From an uncultured Granulosicoccus sp. (GTDB lineage Bacteria; Pseudomonadota; Gammaproteobacteria; Granulosicoccales; Granulosicoccaceae), in NCBI GenBank assembly GCA_947495035.1, contig CANLXI010000001.1:124001-188000 (forward strand): 64,000 nucleotides of DNA, given 5' to 3'. Each line of letters opens with the position of its first letter. Position 1 is the stretch's first letter. The position numbers and the translations under genes are program-made. Positions 8,171-17,073 of the stretch are shown here, piece by piece. The notes beneath the pieces were generated by a model. It was not told the DNA's origin and made no database searches. It saw nothing but the letters and a program-made list of their open reading frames with translations.

Positions 8171-9613
8171 ATGTCGATGTTTGAAAAGAAGATGTACATC
8201 GCCGGTGAGATGAGTGACGGCGAAGGCCGTGTCGATGTCTTCAACCCGGCAACCGAAACCTGTGTGGCCAGTGTGCCCACGGCTGGCATTGCGGACGCAG
8301 ACAGGGCATTGGCGGCCGCAAAGGCAGCGTTCAAGAGCTGGTCACGAACGTCCATCACCGAACGGCAGGAGTGGATGCGCAAACTGCGCGACGCGGTGAT
8401 CGAGAATGAGGAGCATCTGCGTGACTGCATTCACCATGAGATGGGCAAGCCATGGGGCGGCACCCAGGAGGATGTCGACAGCCTGAAGAACGCTCTGGCT
8501 TTCTATGCCGAGGAAATCGCGCGGGTACACGACATCAGTTTGCCGGATCGCGCTGGTACGCACTCACACCGGTTGGTGCATGAACCGGCAGGCGTGGCGC
8601 TGGCCTACCTTGCCTGGAATTTCCCGCTTCTGAACCTTGCCTTCAAGATCGCTCCGGCGATGGCCGCGGGTTGTCCCGTCATCATTCGCCCCTCGGAGCA
8701 GACACCCATCTCGGCCTACGCCGTGGGCGAGCTCTGTCATCAGATCGGACTTCCCGCAGGCGTCGTGCAGATTCTGTGTACCGATGGTTATGATGTGGCC
8801 GACCACCTCTCGGCATCGCCAGTGCCGGCGCTCATCACGCTGATCGGTTCCAGCCGGACTGGCAGGCACATCATGCAAACCGGCGCCACGTCAATCAAAC
8901 GCTATTCCATGGAACTGGGGGGCAATGCACCGGTGCTGGTCTTCCCCGATGCCGATCTGGATCTGGCCGCCGATATCGTCTGTGGAGTCAAGTTCAGCAA
9001 TGCTGGCCAGATCTGCGTCTCACCCAATCGCGTCTTTGTGCATGCCGATGTCCTGGAGGCTTTCACCAAGCGTGTTGTCGAGAAGGCCGTCAATGCCGGA
9101 GTCGGTTGGGACAAGGGCGCCGATATCATGACCGGTCCGGTCATCGATCAGCGTGCCTGGACACGATTGAAACGCCTTGTCGATGACGCCGTGCAAGACG
9201 GTGCGACGCTGCTGGCCGGTGGTGACAGGCCGCAGGGTCTGGATACCGGACATTTCCTGGCGCCCACCGTGTTGTCTGGCATAACCGAAGAGATGGATGT
9301 CTACCGTCAGGAAACCTTCGGACCCATCATCAGTATCGTGCCCTTTGATGAGCACACGGAGCTGGAGCGCATGGCCAATGATTGTGACGAGGGTGGACTG
9401 ACTGCCTATGTATTCACCGCCGACCTTGCTCGTGCAGAGCGTTGGGCAGACACGCTGCGCTATGGTGAAATCCAGATCAATGGCGTGAAATACGATATCG
9501 ATCTGCCGCATGGTGGCATTGGAGAGTCCGGCATCGGGCATGATTGCTCGTATCTGGCGCTGCGTGACTATCTGGTGCTCAAGCGCATTACGCGTGCGGT
9601 CGAAGCGGCATGA
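8171..9613 (+). CDS. NAD(P)-dependent aldehyde dehydrogenase
   Basis: A 480-residue ALDH with the catalytic Cys282 in NAGQIC and general-base Glu248 in ELGG, plus the cofactor-binding PWNF-like region (AWNFPLLN) and GSSRTG. The start at 8171 is chosen because AAGGA at 8159-8163 is well spaced from it; an ATG at 8156 would encode that ribosome site instead. The gene overlaps dgoK by 4 bp (ATGA). In agar and carrageenan catabolism, ALDH-family enzymes oxidise 3,6-anhydrogalactose on the way to 2-keto-3-deoxygalactonate. That role fits this operon, but lactaldehyde or succinate-semialdehyde dehydrogenase cannot be excluded. Confidence 0.88.
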   Translation: MSMFEKKMYIAGEMSDGEGRVDVFNPATETCVASVPTAGIADADRALAAAKAAFKSWSRTSITERQEWMRKLRDAVIENEEHLRDCIHHEMGKPWGGTQEDVDSLKNALAFYAEEIARVHDISLPDRAGTHSHRLVHEPAGVALAYLAWNFPLLNLAFKIAPAMAAGCPVIIRPSEQTPISAYAVGELCHQIGLPAGVVQILCTDGYDVADHLSASPVPALITLIGSSRTGRHIMQTGATSIKRYSMELGGNAPVLVFPDADLDLAADIVCGVKFSNAGQICVSPNRVFVHADVLEAFTKRVVEKAVNAGVGWDKGADIMTGPVIDQRAWTRLKRLVDDAVQDGATLLAGGDRPQGLDTGHFLAPTVLSGITEEMDVYRQETFGPIISIVPFDEHTELERMANDCDEGGLTAYVFTADLARAERWADTLRYGEIQINGVKYDIDLPHGGIGESGIGHDCSYLALRDYLVLKRITRAVEAA

Positions 9614-10521
9614 GCGGGCACTGGATCGGTGTTGACTGGGGTACCACGAATCTGCGTGCGTGGATCTTCGATGATGACAACACGCCCTGCGCAAGCTTCA
9701 CCTCCGAACAGGGAGCCTCGTTGCTGACTGGCGCGGAATTCGAATCGGTTCTGCTGTCGCTGATCGGCGAACAGCTTCCGGCGCAGCCACAAATCGATGT
9801 CTTCTGCTGTGGCATGGTGGGCTCAAGGCAGGGATGGGTCGAGGCGGACTACCGCATGGTGCCCACCGAATTGCTGCCGGATGCTTCGCAACTGAAGGTC
9901 TTCGATGCTGCCTCGGGTCGTCTCAAGGTGCATATCGTGCCCGGGGTTGCACAACGCTCACCTTCGGATGTCATGCGAGGGGAAGAGACGCAGATCGCCG
10001 GTTTCTTCGCAGCGACACCGCGATCCGACACCGCATTGTGCTTGCCGGGGACGCATTCGAAATGGGTACGAGCCGATAGTGATGGGCTCAAACACTTCAA
10101 GACCTACCCCACGGGAGAGCTGTTCGCCCTGTTGTCGAAACAGTCCATCCTGCGACATTCCATGAAAGAGGGGCCCACGGACTCCAGCTCGTTCTCTGCA
10201 GCCGTGCAGGAAAGCATGGAATTTCCCGAGCGATTTCTGTCCGAATTGTTTCCGATCCGTGCGGTCGAGCTTCTCGGGTCGAGCGCAGGAGTCTCCGGTC
10301 GTGACCGCCTGTCGGGTCTTCTGATCGGGCTCGAACTCGTCAATGCACGAAACTTCCTCGATGGCAGGCCGGTTGCCGTCATCGGGGCTGACGCACTGTC
10401 AGAACTCTACCGTTCCGCCCTGGCGATTGCAGGAATCGATGCAGAGCTGCTGGATGGCGGAGAGATGGTCAGGGCAGGATTGATTGCCACCCGCCAACAT
10501 TATCAGGGAAAACAGACATGA
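9610..10521 (+). CDS. dgoK: 2-dehydro-3-deoxygalactonokinase
   Basis: A 303-residue kinase beginning with WIGVDWGTTNLRAW, the phosphate-1 motif characteristic of DgoK. Later motifs include CGMVGSRQGW and LCLPGTHSKW, also typical of the family. It phosphorylates 2-keto-3-deoxygalactonate with ATP at the 6-hydroxyl. It overlaps both neighbours by 4 bp, so aldehyde dehydrogenase, kinase and aldolase are made together. The missing upstream step (galactonate dehydratase or anhydrogalactonate cycloisomerase) is not in the window. Confidence 0.92.
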   Translation: MSGHWIGVDWGTTNLRAWIFDDDNTPCASFTSEQGASLLTGAEFESVLLSLIGEQLPAQPQIDVFCCGMVGSRQGWVEADYRMVPTELLPDASQLKVFDAASGRLKVHIVPGVAQRSPSDVMRGEETQIAGFFAATPRSDTALCLPGTHSKWVRADSDGLKHFKTYPTGELFALLSKQSILRHSMKEGPTDSSSFSAAVQESMEFPERFLSELFPIRAVELLGSSAGVSGRDRLSGLLIGLELVNARNFLDGRPVAVIGADALSELYRSALAIAGIDAELLDGGEMVRAGLIATRQHYQGKQT

Positions 10522-11150
10522 GCAGACCCCTAGTTGCCATATTGAGAGGCATCACGCCCGACGATGCCGTTACGGCCGGAGAAGTCCTGGTGGAGGCGGG
10601 CATCACGATGATCGAAGTGCCATTGAACTCGCCGCAGCCATTCGAGAGCATTCGCCGTCTTGCCGACTCCTGTGGACCCCATGTCACTATCGGCGCGGGG
10701 ACGGTGCTCAGCGCCGATGACGTAGACAGAGTGAGTGAAGCCGGAGGACGTCTGATCGTCTCACCTGACTGCAATGATGACGTCATTCAGCGGACCAAGG
10801 CGCTTGGCATGCTTTCCTATCCGGGGGTATTCACACCCAGCGAATGCTTTCGAGCATTGCGGCAGGGCGCAGATGTGCTGAAATTCTTTCCCGGATCCCT
10901 GATGGGGCCGGAAGGTTTGAAGGCGATCAGAGTCGTGTTGCCGGAATCGGCGCAGGTGTTTGCGGTGGGCGGTGCCGGAACCGGGAATTTTCGGGAATGG
11001 ATCATGGCGGGTGCTGCTGGATTCGGGTTGGGTAGCGCGCTGTATCGTGCCGGCGATACGATGGAAACACTGACCGCCAACGCCAGGGATATCGTTACTG
11101 CGTTCGATGAGGCTCATCGGGAAGGCCAGGCCGCGTTGACAAGCTCTTGA
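10518..11150 (+). CDS. dgoA: 2-dehydro-3-deoxy-6-phosphogalactonate aldolase
   Basis: A 210-residue class I aldolase of the KDPG/KDPGal family. The N-terminal ILRGITPDDA, EVPLNSPQP, GAGTV and the Schiff-base lysine in LKFFPGS are all present, and NSPQ after the catalytic Glu is typical of the galacto-specific branch. It splits 2-keto-3-deoxy-6-phosphogalactonate into pyruvate and glyceraldehyde-3-phosphate. It is the last gene of the three-gene operon starting at 8171. Confidence 0.92.
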   Translation: MSRPLVAILRGITPDDAVTAGEVLVEAGITMIEVPLNSPQPFESIRRLADSCGPHVTIGAGTVLSADDVDRVSEAGGRLIVSPDCNDDVIQRTKALGMLSYPGVFTPSECFRALRQGADVLKFFPGSLMGPEGLKAIRVVLPESAQVFAVGGAGTGNFREWIMAGAAGFGLGSALYRAGDTMETLTANARDIVTAFDEAHREGQAALTSS

Positions 11151-11483
11151 CTCTGCAGCCTGTCGGAAGGCTGATGGCAAGGTAAACGGGCTTCGGACAC
11201 GCTACCGTCCGGCAGGTGATGACCAAGCGTCCGCATTTGCGATACCACCTCGCCGGCGTCGAGTCCATTGCGTATCACGCCTTGCCGACGCAAGCCTCAA
11301 TGAGACATAAGCCCACGACCAGAAACCGCCTACGGCTCGCGCTATACCGGCGTCTACAGCCGCGTACTCGTTGTTTTCGGGGCGGCCTTCCGCAAACCTC
11401 ACTTGGAGTAACCAAGCCACGGTTCGGAAAACACTCCGTGCGCGACTGTATTCACCGGTCTATCGCGTTTCTGCTGCGCGTCT
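11151..11483. other. Gap between dgoA and lacI, no credible gene
   Basis: This 333-bp stretch between a plus-strand and a minus-strand gene has no convincing coding frame. It contains most of the inverted-repeat element 11293-11501 and a short 5-bp stem near 11194-11211 (CGGAC with GTCCG) that could help terminate dgoA transcription. Confidence 0.6.
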
Positions 11484-11501
11484 TTATGTCTCATTGAGGC
11501 T
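11293..11501. repeat. Inverted-repeat element abutting the lacI 3' end
   Basis: An 18-bp perfect inverted repeat (11293-11310 and 11484-11501) bounds a 209-bp segment. Inside it a compound hairpin (TTCCG/CGGAA, AACC/GGTT, CTTGG/CCAAG) spans about 11388-11429. The right arm contains the last codons and stop of lacI. There is no coding capacity for a transposase. It could be a MITE-like or other small structured element; the family is not recognised. Confidence 0.6.
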
Positions 11502-12512
11502 AGCCGAGGAATCACCGATCTTGAGGACAGGCGGAAAGATGTTGTCCGTGAATTCAGCGGCCGTGTTCGAGCCGTTCTGGCGTTGTTCTATCCGCTCCAG
11601 AATCAGCCTGGCGGTGGTTTGTGCCATGGCCTCGACAGGTTGAACGACCACGGTGATCTGCGGGCTGATCATGTGCATCCAGGGGACATCGTCGATGCCC
11701 GTCAGCGAGATATCACCCGGGCATTCGAGCCCCAGGTCGCGTATGGCCTGCAGAGCGGCCAGCGACATGACATTGCTGCAGGCCAGCAGAGCCGTCGGCG
11801 GCCTCTGCATGGTCAGCAGGCGACGGCTCTGGGCGTAACTGGCCTCGTAGGTGTAGCGGGCATCGACCATCAGTTCGCTGTCTATCTCCAGCCCGGAAGC
11901 CTGCATCCGGTCAACGAATCCTCGCTCACGCTCTCGGGCGGTGTACAGCCCTTCCACTCCTCCCAGAAATCCGATTCGTCGGTGCCCGAGTTGTATCAGA
12001 TGGTCAGTCAGGGTGGCGCTGGCCAGCTGATTGTCGGTGCCGACGAAATCGCAGCTCAGGCCCTCGTGTTTCTGATCGAACAGGATGAACGGCGTCTTCA
12101 GATCGTGCAGGTGAGCTGTTTCGGCCTCGTTCAGTCCGCAAGGTGAGACGATCATGCCGGCAACCCGCATGCTGCTCATGTGCCGCAATATCTTCTCTTC
12201 CCGTTCGTGCTCTGCGTTGGAATCCGAGACGATCACCAGATAGCCCCTGGCATGCGCGTGCAGTTCGACCTCGCGCAGCAGTTTGCCGAAAAAGGCGTTG
12301 CTGATATCTGCCTGAACCATGCCGATCAGCTGGCTGCGACCGCTGGACAGGGTCTGTGCCACCGGGTCCGGACTCTGGTAGTCGACGGAGGCTGCCGCCC
12401 GGGCGATGCGCTCGCGAGTCTCGGGGCTGACCCGCTCGGGCGAATTGAAGGCAAGGGAGACGGTGGACACGGATACGCCGGCCTCGCGCGCCACATCTCG
12501 AATGGTGCTCAT
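11484..12512 (-). CDS. LacI-family transcriptional regulator
   Basis: A 342-residue regulator. The N-terminal helix-turn-helix is canonical (TIRDVAREAGVSVSTVSLAFN) with the hinge helix near residues 50-57. The periplasmic-binding-protein-like sensor domain ends with GIDDVPWM and FPPVLKIG. It is divergent from the ABC importer starting at 12712, so it most likely represses that operon until the imported sugar or a derivative binds. The last few residues (SLNET) and the stop codon lie in the right arm of the inverted repeat, which suggests the element replaced the original 3' end. Confidence 0.9.
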   Translation of the reverse strand: MSTIRDVAREAGVSVSTVSLAFNSPERVSPETRERIARAAASVDYQSPDPVAQTLSSGRSQLIGMVQADISNAFFGKLLREVELHAHARGYLVIVSDSNAEHEREEKILRHMSSMRVAGMIVSPCGLNEAETAHLHDLKTPFILFDQKHEGLSCDFVGTDNQLASATLTDHLIQLGHRRIGFLGGVEGLYTARERERGFVDRMQASGLEIDSELMVDARYTYEASYAQSRRLLTMQRPPTALLACSNVMSLAALQAIRDLGLECPGDISLTGIDDVPWMHMISPQITVVVQPVEAMAQTTARLILERIEQRQNGSNTAAEFTDNIFPPVLKIGDSSASLNET

Positions 12513-12594
12513 GGCAGAAGAAGGGCTCCTTCGGTGGTTGCGGTTCTCATCAAGTCTTGACTGATTAATGATTTATGTGCAAGGCTATTATTCC

Positions 12595-12610
12595 ATCGAA
12601 CCGGTTCGAT
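12595..12610. promoter_or_regulatory. Candidate LacI-family operator (16-bp perfect palindrome)
   Basis: ATCGAACCGGTTCGAT is a perfect palindrome with a central CpG, the usual form of LacI/GalR-family operators. It lies between the divergent lacI and binding-protein genes, 83 bp before lacI and 102 bp before the importer start. Confidence 0.6.
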
Positions 12611-12711
12611 AGCAACTCGGCAGTGTTCGATCCGGGTGGCAACACGCCGCCGACGATCAGACCAGCCACGCAGATGGCGGTCTCGGACAGGCCACAACAG
12701 GAGTCTTGACA

Positions 12712-14037
12712 ATGATTGGACATGTGAACAACAGGAACCGGGCAGGGCTATGCCGCACACTGGTGAGCGGGGCTTTGGCACTGAGCACCCTGACAGTGGG
12801 TAGCAGCGCAGTGGCGGATGATCCCGTCACCTTGAAGATGTGGGCGCTGGTCAACGAGAATTACCCGGAGTTCATCCAGACGGCCACGGATGAATTCCGC
12901 GAGAGCAATCCGGGTATCGACATCGAACTGGAAAGCATTCCCAACGAGGCCTACAAGACAGCCATTCAGGTAGCGCTGGTCGGTTCCGAACCACCGGATA
13001 TCTTCTTCAACTGGTCGGGAGAGGACGCTGCTCGCCTTGCCCGCTCCGGTCTGGCGCTGGATATCACCGATCTCGGTGCCGCAGAAGGCAATTACAGAAA
13101 CGTGCTGTCCGAAGCCTGGCAACAGGCCTTCGCAGTCAATGGGCGTCAATACGGCATTCCGGTGGATGCCGTTTCCAAGTATTTCTACTACAACACGCGA
13201 TTCTTCGACGAACACGAGCTCGAGGTACCGGTCACTTTCGACGAGCTGCTGGGCTTGTGTGGCAAGGTACGGGAAATCGATCCGGAAATGGTACCTCTGC
13301 CACTGGGCAATTCCGAGCGCTGGAAGCTCAATCATCTGATCACCGTGGTCAACGAGCGTGTACTGGGTCTGGATGCAGTTCGCGCCGACTATGCACTGGA
13401 GGCGGCTGACGACAAACTGTTCACCAATCCGGATTATGAAAAGGCCTGGGAAAAGGTATTGGCCATGCAGGCGGCTGACTGTTTTCAGGATGCCCCGAAT
13501 GCCACGTCACCGGAGGTGTCTCGCAGCCTGTTCTCGGCCGAGATCTCGCCCATGATCTTCTGCGGCACCTGGTGCATGTCCATCTTCGACAAGGAAGGGT
13601 TTACCGACTATGCGCTCTTTCGCTTCCCACCAATGACCGATGGTGCGAGCGATGGCAGCACCAATATGGTCATCCCGCAGGGCTTGCAGATATCTGCCAA
13701 AACGGAACACCCGGAGGAAGCCGTGAAGTTTGCCAGCTTTCTGGTCACCGCCGACATGGCGAAGCTTTATGCCGAGCTTCGAGGAGCCATCCCGTCGAAT
13801 CCGGAGAAAGTGGGGGAGATGGACGCTACCGACCAGTTCAAATGGGTTGCTCAGGATGTCGCCTCTCTGTCCGAGTCGTTCAGTGTTCTGGATGTGATGC
13901 TCGAAGCCGGCGTCTCGGAAGCCTATCTCGACATGGGCGTGGAAGTGCTCAATGGGACGAAGACACCGGCGCAAGCGATGGATGTGATACGTGCTGCTGC
14001 CCAGGAGGGCAAGAAGAAACTGGCGGCCGGTCAATAG
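12712..14037 (+). CDS. ABC sugar transporter substrate-binding protein
   Basis: A 441-residue family 1 extracellular solute-binding protein. A signal peptide spans residues 1 to about 36, with a cleavage region near SSAVADDP. The mature part opens with VTLKMWALVNENYPEF and contains the typical DIFFNWSGEDAARLA and YGIPVDAVSKYFYYN segments. The ATG at 12712 follows AGGAG at suitable spacing; a TTG two codons upstream is less likely. It delivers a sugar or oligosaccharide to the 14077-15798 permeases. It is the first gene of the operon that ends with the glycosidase at 17074-19089. Confidence 0.9.
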   Translation: MIGHVNNRNRAGLCRTLVSGALALSTLTVGSSAVADDPVTLKMWALVNENYPEFIQTATDEFRESNPGIDIELESIPNEAYKTAIQVALVGSEPPDIFFNWSGEDAARLARSGLALDITDLGAAEGNYRNVLSEAWQQAFAVNGRQYGIPVDAVSKYFYYNTRFFDEHELEVPVTFDELLGLCGKVREIDPEMVPLPLGNSERWKLNHLITVVNERVLGLDAVRADYALEAADDKLFTNPDYEKAWEKVLAMQAADCFQDAPNATSPEVSRSLFSAEISPMIFCGTWCMSIFDKEGFTDYALFRFPPMTDGASDGSTNMVIPQGLQISAKTEHPEEAVKFASFLVTADMAKLYAELRGAIPSNPEKVGEMDATDQFKWVAQDVASLSESFSVLDVMLEAGVSEAYLDMGVEVLNGTKTPAQAMDVIRAAAQEGKKKLAAGQ

Positions 14038-14076
14038 GCCGCCTGGAACTGCTGACGAATCATCGGGACAAGCACC

Positions 14077-14970
14077 GTGTCAGACACCTCTCTTGACAAG
14101 CCCGTCACCGGGCCGGATGTCAGCACCTGGATATTGCTGACGCCGGCCCTCGGACTGGTCATCCTGTTCATCGTGATTCCGGCATTGCTGGCCATCGCGG
14201 GCTCCTTTTTCACCATTGGAATCGGTTCCACCAACTGGCAGTTTGCGGGTCTGTCCAATTATTCCCGCGCGCTGAACGACTCGATCTTCTGGCTGGCACT
14301 GCGCAACAATCTGATCATGGTGGGAGGTTCCATCGTGCTGCAGGTCGGTTTCGGTACGGTGCTGGCTGCGATTCTCGATCGTGGACTGCCGCGCGGCTCG
14401 ACGATATTCCGCACGATCATCTTCGCGCCCATGGTGATGTCCACCATTGCGGTGGCCTTGATCTGGCTGGTGATCATGGATCCGAATGTGGGCGCCCTGA
14501 ACTCGCTCGTCAAATCCCTGGGACTGCAACCCCCCACGCAGGGCTGGTTGGGTGATCCGGATATTGCCCTGTGGGTGATTCTGATCATTGCCATGTGGCA
14601 GTACACCGGCTTCATGATGGTATTGATTCTGGCGGGCTTGCAGGGTATTCCCCGGGAATTGTACGAGGCGGCTGCCCTGGACGGTGCCCGTGGACTGAAG
14701 GCCTTCCGATACATCACCTTGCCCGGCATACGCAATGTGCTGATCGTGGCCGTGTTGATCACGACCATTGGCGGGTTCAAGGTGTTCGATCTGATCTTTG
14801 CAACGACACGTGGCGGACCGGCCAATGCCACCCAGGTACTGGGTACCTACATCTACCAGCAGGCATTCAACCTCGGCAACATGGGATACGCCAATGCCAT
14901 TTCGGTGGTCCTGCTGTGCATCGCCGTACTGCTGGGCTGGTTGCAGCTGCAAGTATCTCGAAGGAGCTGA
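14077..14970 (+). CDS. ABC sugar transporter permease, MalF/UgpA type
   Basis: A 297-residue permease with six predicted membrane spans and the EAA loop (IPRELYEAAALDGARGLKAF). It is read from a GTG at 14077, since no ATG lies near the ribosome-site region. It sits 39 bp after the binding-protein stop with no hairpin between, unlike the first importer. The partner is the permease at 14977. Confidence 0.88.
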   Translation: MSDTSLDKPVTGPDVSTWILLTPALGLVILFIVIPALLAIAGSFFTIGIGSTNWQFAGLSNYSRALNDSIFWLALRNNLIMVGGSIVLQVGFGTVLAAILDRGLPRGSTIFRTIIFAPMVMSTIAVALIWLVIMDPNVGALNSLVKSLGLQPPTQGWLGDPDIALWVILIIAMWQYTGFMMVLILAGLQGIPRELYEAAALDGARGLKAFRYITLPGIRNVLIVAVLITTIGGFKVFDLIFATTRGGPANATQVLGTYIYQQAFNLGNMGYANAISVVLLCIAVLLGWLQLQVSRRS

Positions 14971-14976
14971 GCGAAC

Positions 14977-15798
14977 ATGGGTTCACGATTTCGTTGGGTA
15001 CTGGTGTTGCTGTATGGCTTCGTGTCGCTGTGGAGTCTGTTTGTCCTGCTGCCAACCGCGTGGATGGTCATCGGGGCATTCAAGACCAAGCGCGAGTTCT
15101 TTCTGGATCCGCTTGGTTTACCCGCAAGCTTCGCCCCCGATGCGTTCGAACGAGCCTGGGGTACCGGGGTTGGCGGATTCCTGCTGAACTCGATGTTCGT
15201 CACCGCCTTGTCCGTGCTGGTCATCGTGGTGGTGAGCGCCATGGCAGCCTATGTGCTGGCGAGAACGGACAGCCGCTGGATGCGTCTGGTCTATCTGGTC
15301 ATCGTGGCGGGCTTTGCCGTGCCGGTACAGGCCGTCATCATCCCCTTGTACCAGATGGTATCCGGCGCCGGCATGCTCAATTCGCTGTTTGCGATCGTGC
15401 TGCCCTATGCCGCCTACGGCATACCCTTCACCATCATTCTGTTCTATGCCTTCTTTCTGGATTTCCCGAAGGAACTGGAAGAGGCAGCTCTGCTTGATGG
15501 ATGCAGACCGGTCAAGACCTTCTTTCACATCGTGCTGCCACTGATGGGGCCGGCGGTTGCCAGCGCGGCGATCTTCCAGGCGGTATTCATCTGGAACGAG
15601 TTTCTGCTGGCGCTGCTGATGCTGACCAAACCGGCGGTAAAGACGCTGACGGTAGGGATACTGCAACTCGGGGGAGAATTCACTTCGGATTGGGCGGCCA
15701 TCATGGCCGGACTGTCCATTGCGGTTCTGCCGATTCTGACCATCTTCATTCTTGCACAGAAATACTTTGTCAGATCGCTGGCGGGGCTGGGCAAGTGA
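14977..15798 (+). CDS. ABC sugar transporter permease, MalG/UgpE type
   Basis: A 273-residue permease with an EAA loop (PKELEEAALLDGCRPVKTF) and six membrane segments. AAGGAGCTGAGCGAAC precedes its ATG, a strong ribosome site. The C-terminus ends in KYFVRSLAGLGK, typical for MalG-like proteins. It completes the channel with the 14077-14970 product. Confidence 0.88.
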   Translation: MGSRFRWVLVLLYGFVSLWSLFVLLPTAWMVIGAFKTKREFFLDPLGLPASFAPDAFERAWGTGVGGFLLNSMFVTALSVLVIVVVSAMAAYVLARTDSRWMRLVYLVIVAGFAVPVQAVIIPLYQMVSGAGMLNSLFAIVLPYAAYGIPFTIILFYAFFLDFPKELEEAALLDGCRPVKTFFHIVLPLMGPAVASAAIFQAVFIWNEFLLALLMLTKPAVKTLTVGILQLGGEFTSDWAAIMAGLSIAVLPILTIFILAQKYFVRSLAGLGK

Positions 15799-15836
15799 CC
15801 CGGCTCGGGCGCGACTGAACGAACAGGAATACCGAT

Positions 15837-17012
15837 ATGGCAAGTCTTCAAATACGCAATCTGATCAAGGACTATGGCAGCTTCAAGGCGATCCGGGATG
15901 TCAGCCTGGATGTGCCTTCAGGAGAGTTCGTGGTCATGGTGGGTCCATCAGGCTGTGGCAAGTCGACTCTGCTGCGTTCCATCGCCGGCCTTGAGAGTGT
16001 CACTTCCGGTGAGATATCCATCGATGGCAGGGATATCTCGCGGGTCGAACCCTTCGACCGTGGAGTTGCCATGGTGTTCCAGAACTACGCCCTGTACCCG
16101 CACATGACGGTTCGTCAGAATATGGGATTTGCGCTGAAGATCGGCGGTGCCTCGAAAGCGGAAGTGGAGGCGGCTGTTCAACGTGCCGCGGGAATCCTGC
16201 GGATCGAAAGTCAGCTGGACAAGAAACCGAAGTCACTCTCCGGCGGGCAGAAACAGCGCGTGGCAATAGGCCGAGCGATAACCCGTTCGCCGGATGTCTT
16301 CCTGTTCGATGAGCCCTTGTCGAATCTGGATGCGGCCCTGCGTTCGCAGATGCGTGTGGAGCTGGGACGCCTGCATGCCGAACTGGGTGCCACCATGGTG
16401 TACGTGACGCACGATCAGACCGAAGCCATGACCATGGCCAGTCGTATCGTGGTGCTGCGCGATGGTGTCATCGAGCAGGTGGGGGCGCCTCTGGAGCTCT
16501 ACAACTTCCCTGCCACGCGGTTCGTTGCCGGCTTTCTCGGCTCGCCCAGAATGAATTTCATCAAGGCTTCCGTGAAGGCCTGTGACTATGATCATCTGCA
16601 TCTGGAAGCTGCCGGGCTTGCCGGATGCCTGCGGGTGCCGCTGCTGCACGAGAACAATGCAACCGGCAACATGCAGGCCGGTGCCGAGGTGATCGTCGGT
16701 GTACGACCGGAAGGCTTCGTGAGTGACGATGTCGACGGCTACAGCGACTGGCGACTGGAGGGGCGTGTTGCCGTGGTGGAGAGTCTCGGGCGCGATACGC
16801 TGCTGTATCTGGATTGCGACGGCGTCCGGGCCTTCGATTCCGAGTCCCATGAAGGCTATTTCGCCATCCACCGTAGCTGCCAGTTGCCCGCTGTTCATGG
16901 GCAGAATCTGCAGATGGCGGTGGATCCTCGTGCCACCTATGTATTCGATTCCAGCGGCGCTACCTGTGTCTACCCACTGGCCCCGAATCATCTGCTGGCG
17001 GGCGCGGTCTGA
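15837..17012 (+). CDS. ABC sugar transporter ATPase, UgpC/MalK type
   Basis: A 391-residue ATPase with Walker [10 protein letters not shown], signature [15 protein letters not shown], Walker [13 protein letters not shown] and H-loop YVTHD. A C-terminal TOBE-like half contains GVRPEGF. It is about 30 residues longer than the ATPase at 2753, with extra sequence in the regulatory domain. It powers the second importer. Confidence 0.9.
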   Translation: MASLQIRNLIKDYGSFKAIRDVSLDVPSGEFVVMVGPSGCGKSTLLRSIAGLESVTSGEISIDGRDISRVEPFDRGVAMVFQNYALYPHMTVRQNMGFALKIGGASKAEVEAAVQRAAGILRIESQLDKKPKSLSGGQKQRVAIGRAITRSPDVFLFDEPLSNLDAALRSQMRVELGRLHAELGATMVYVTHDQTEAMTMASRIVVLRDGVIEQVGAPLELYNFPATRFVAGFLGSPRMNFIKASVKACDYDHLHLEAAGLAGCLRVPLLHENNATGNMQAGAEVIVGVRPEGFVSDDVDGYSDWRLEGRVAVVESLGRDTLLYLDCDGVRAFDSESHEGYFAIHRSCQLPAVHGQNLQMAVDPRATYVFDSSGATCVYPLAPNHLLAGAV

Positions 17013-17073
17013 CGTCCTCGGACTGTCTGCCACTCGCCGCTTCATCAGCCAACATCAAGAGACAAGCCGACGC

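Noticed and set aside
1-11150. Sulfoquinovose (sulfo-Entner-Doudoroff) pathway
   Set aside because: SDR, lactonase and ALDH fit, but a DgoK kinase is not needed for a 6-sulfonated sugar and no sulfoquinovosidase or sulfo-specific dehydratase is seen.
11388-11429. Possible integron attC site
   Set aside because: The compound hairpin has no recognisable core RYYYAAC/GTTRRRY boxes and there is no integrase or cassette array nearby.
11202-11497. Open frames on both strands across the inverted-repeat element
   Set aside because: They share a similar short peptide only because the DNA arms are inverted copies. There are no ribosome sites or domain motifs.
16040-16062. Second LacI-type operator inside the ATPase gene (GTCGAACCCTTCGACC)
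   Set aside because: It is an imperfect palindrome inside coding sequence and probably a codon-usage coincidence.
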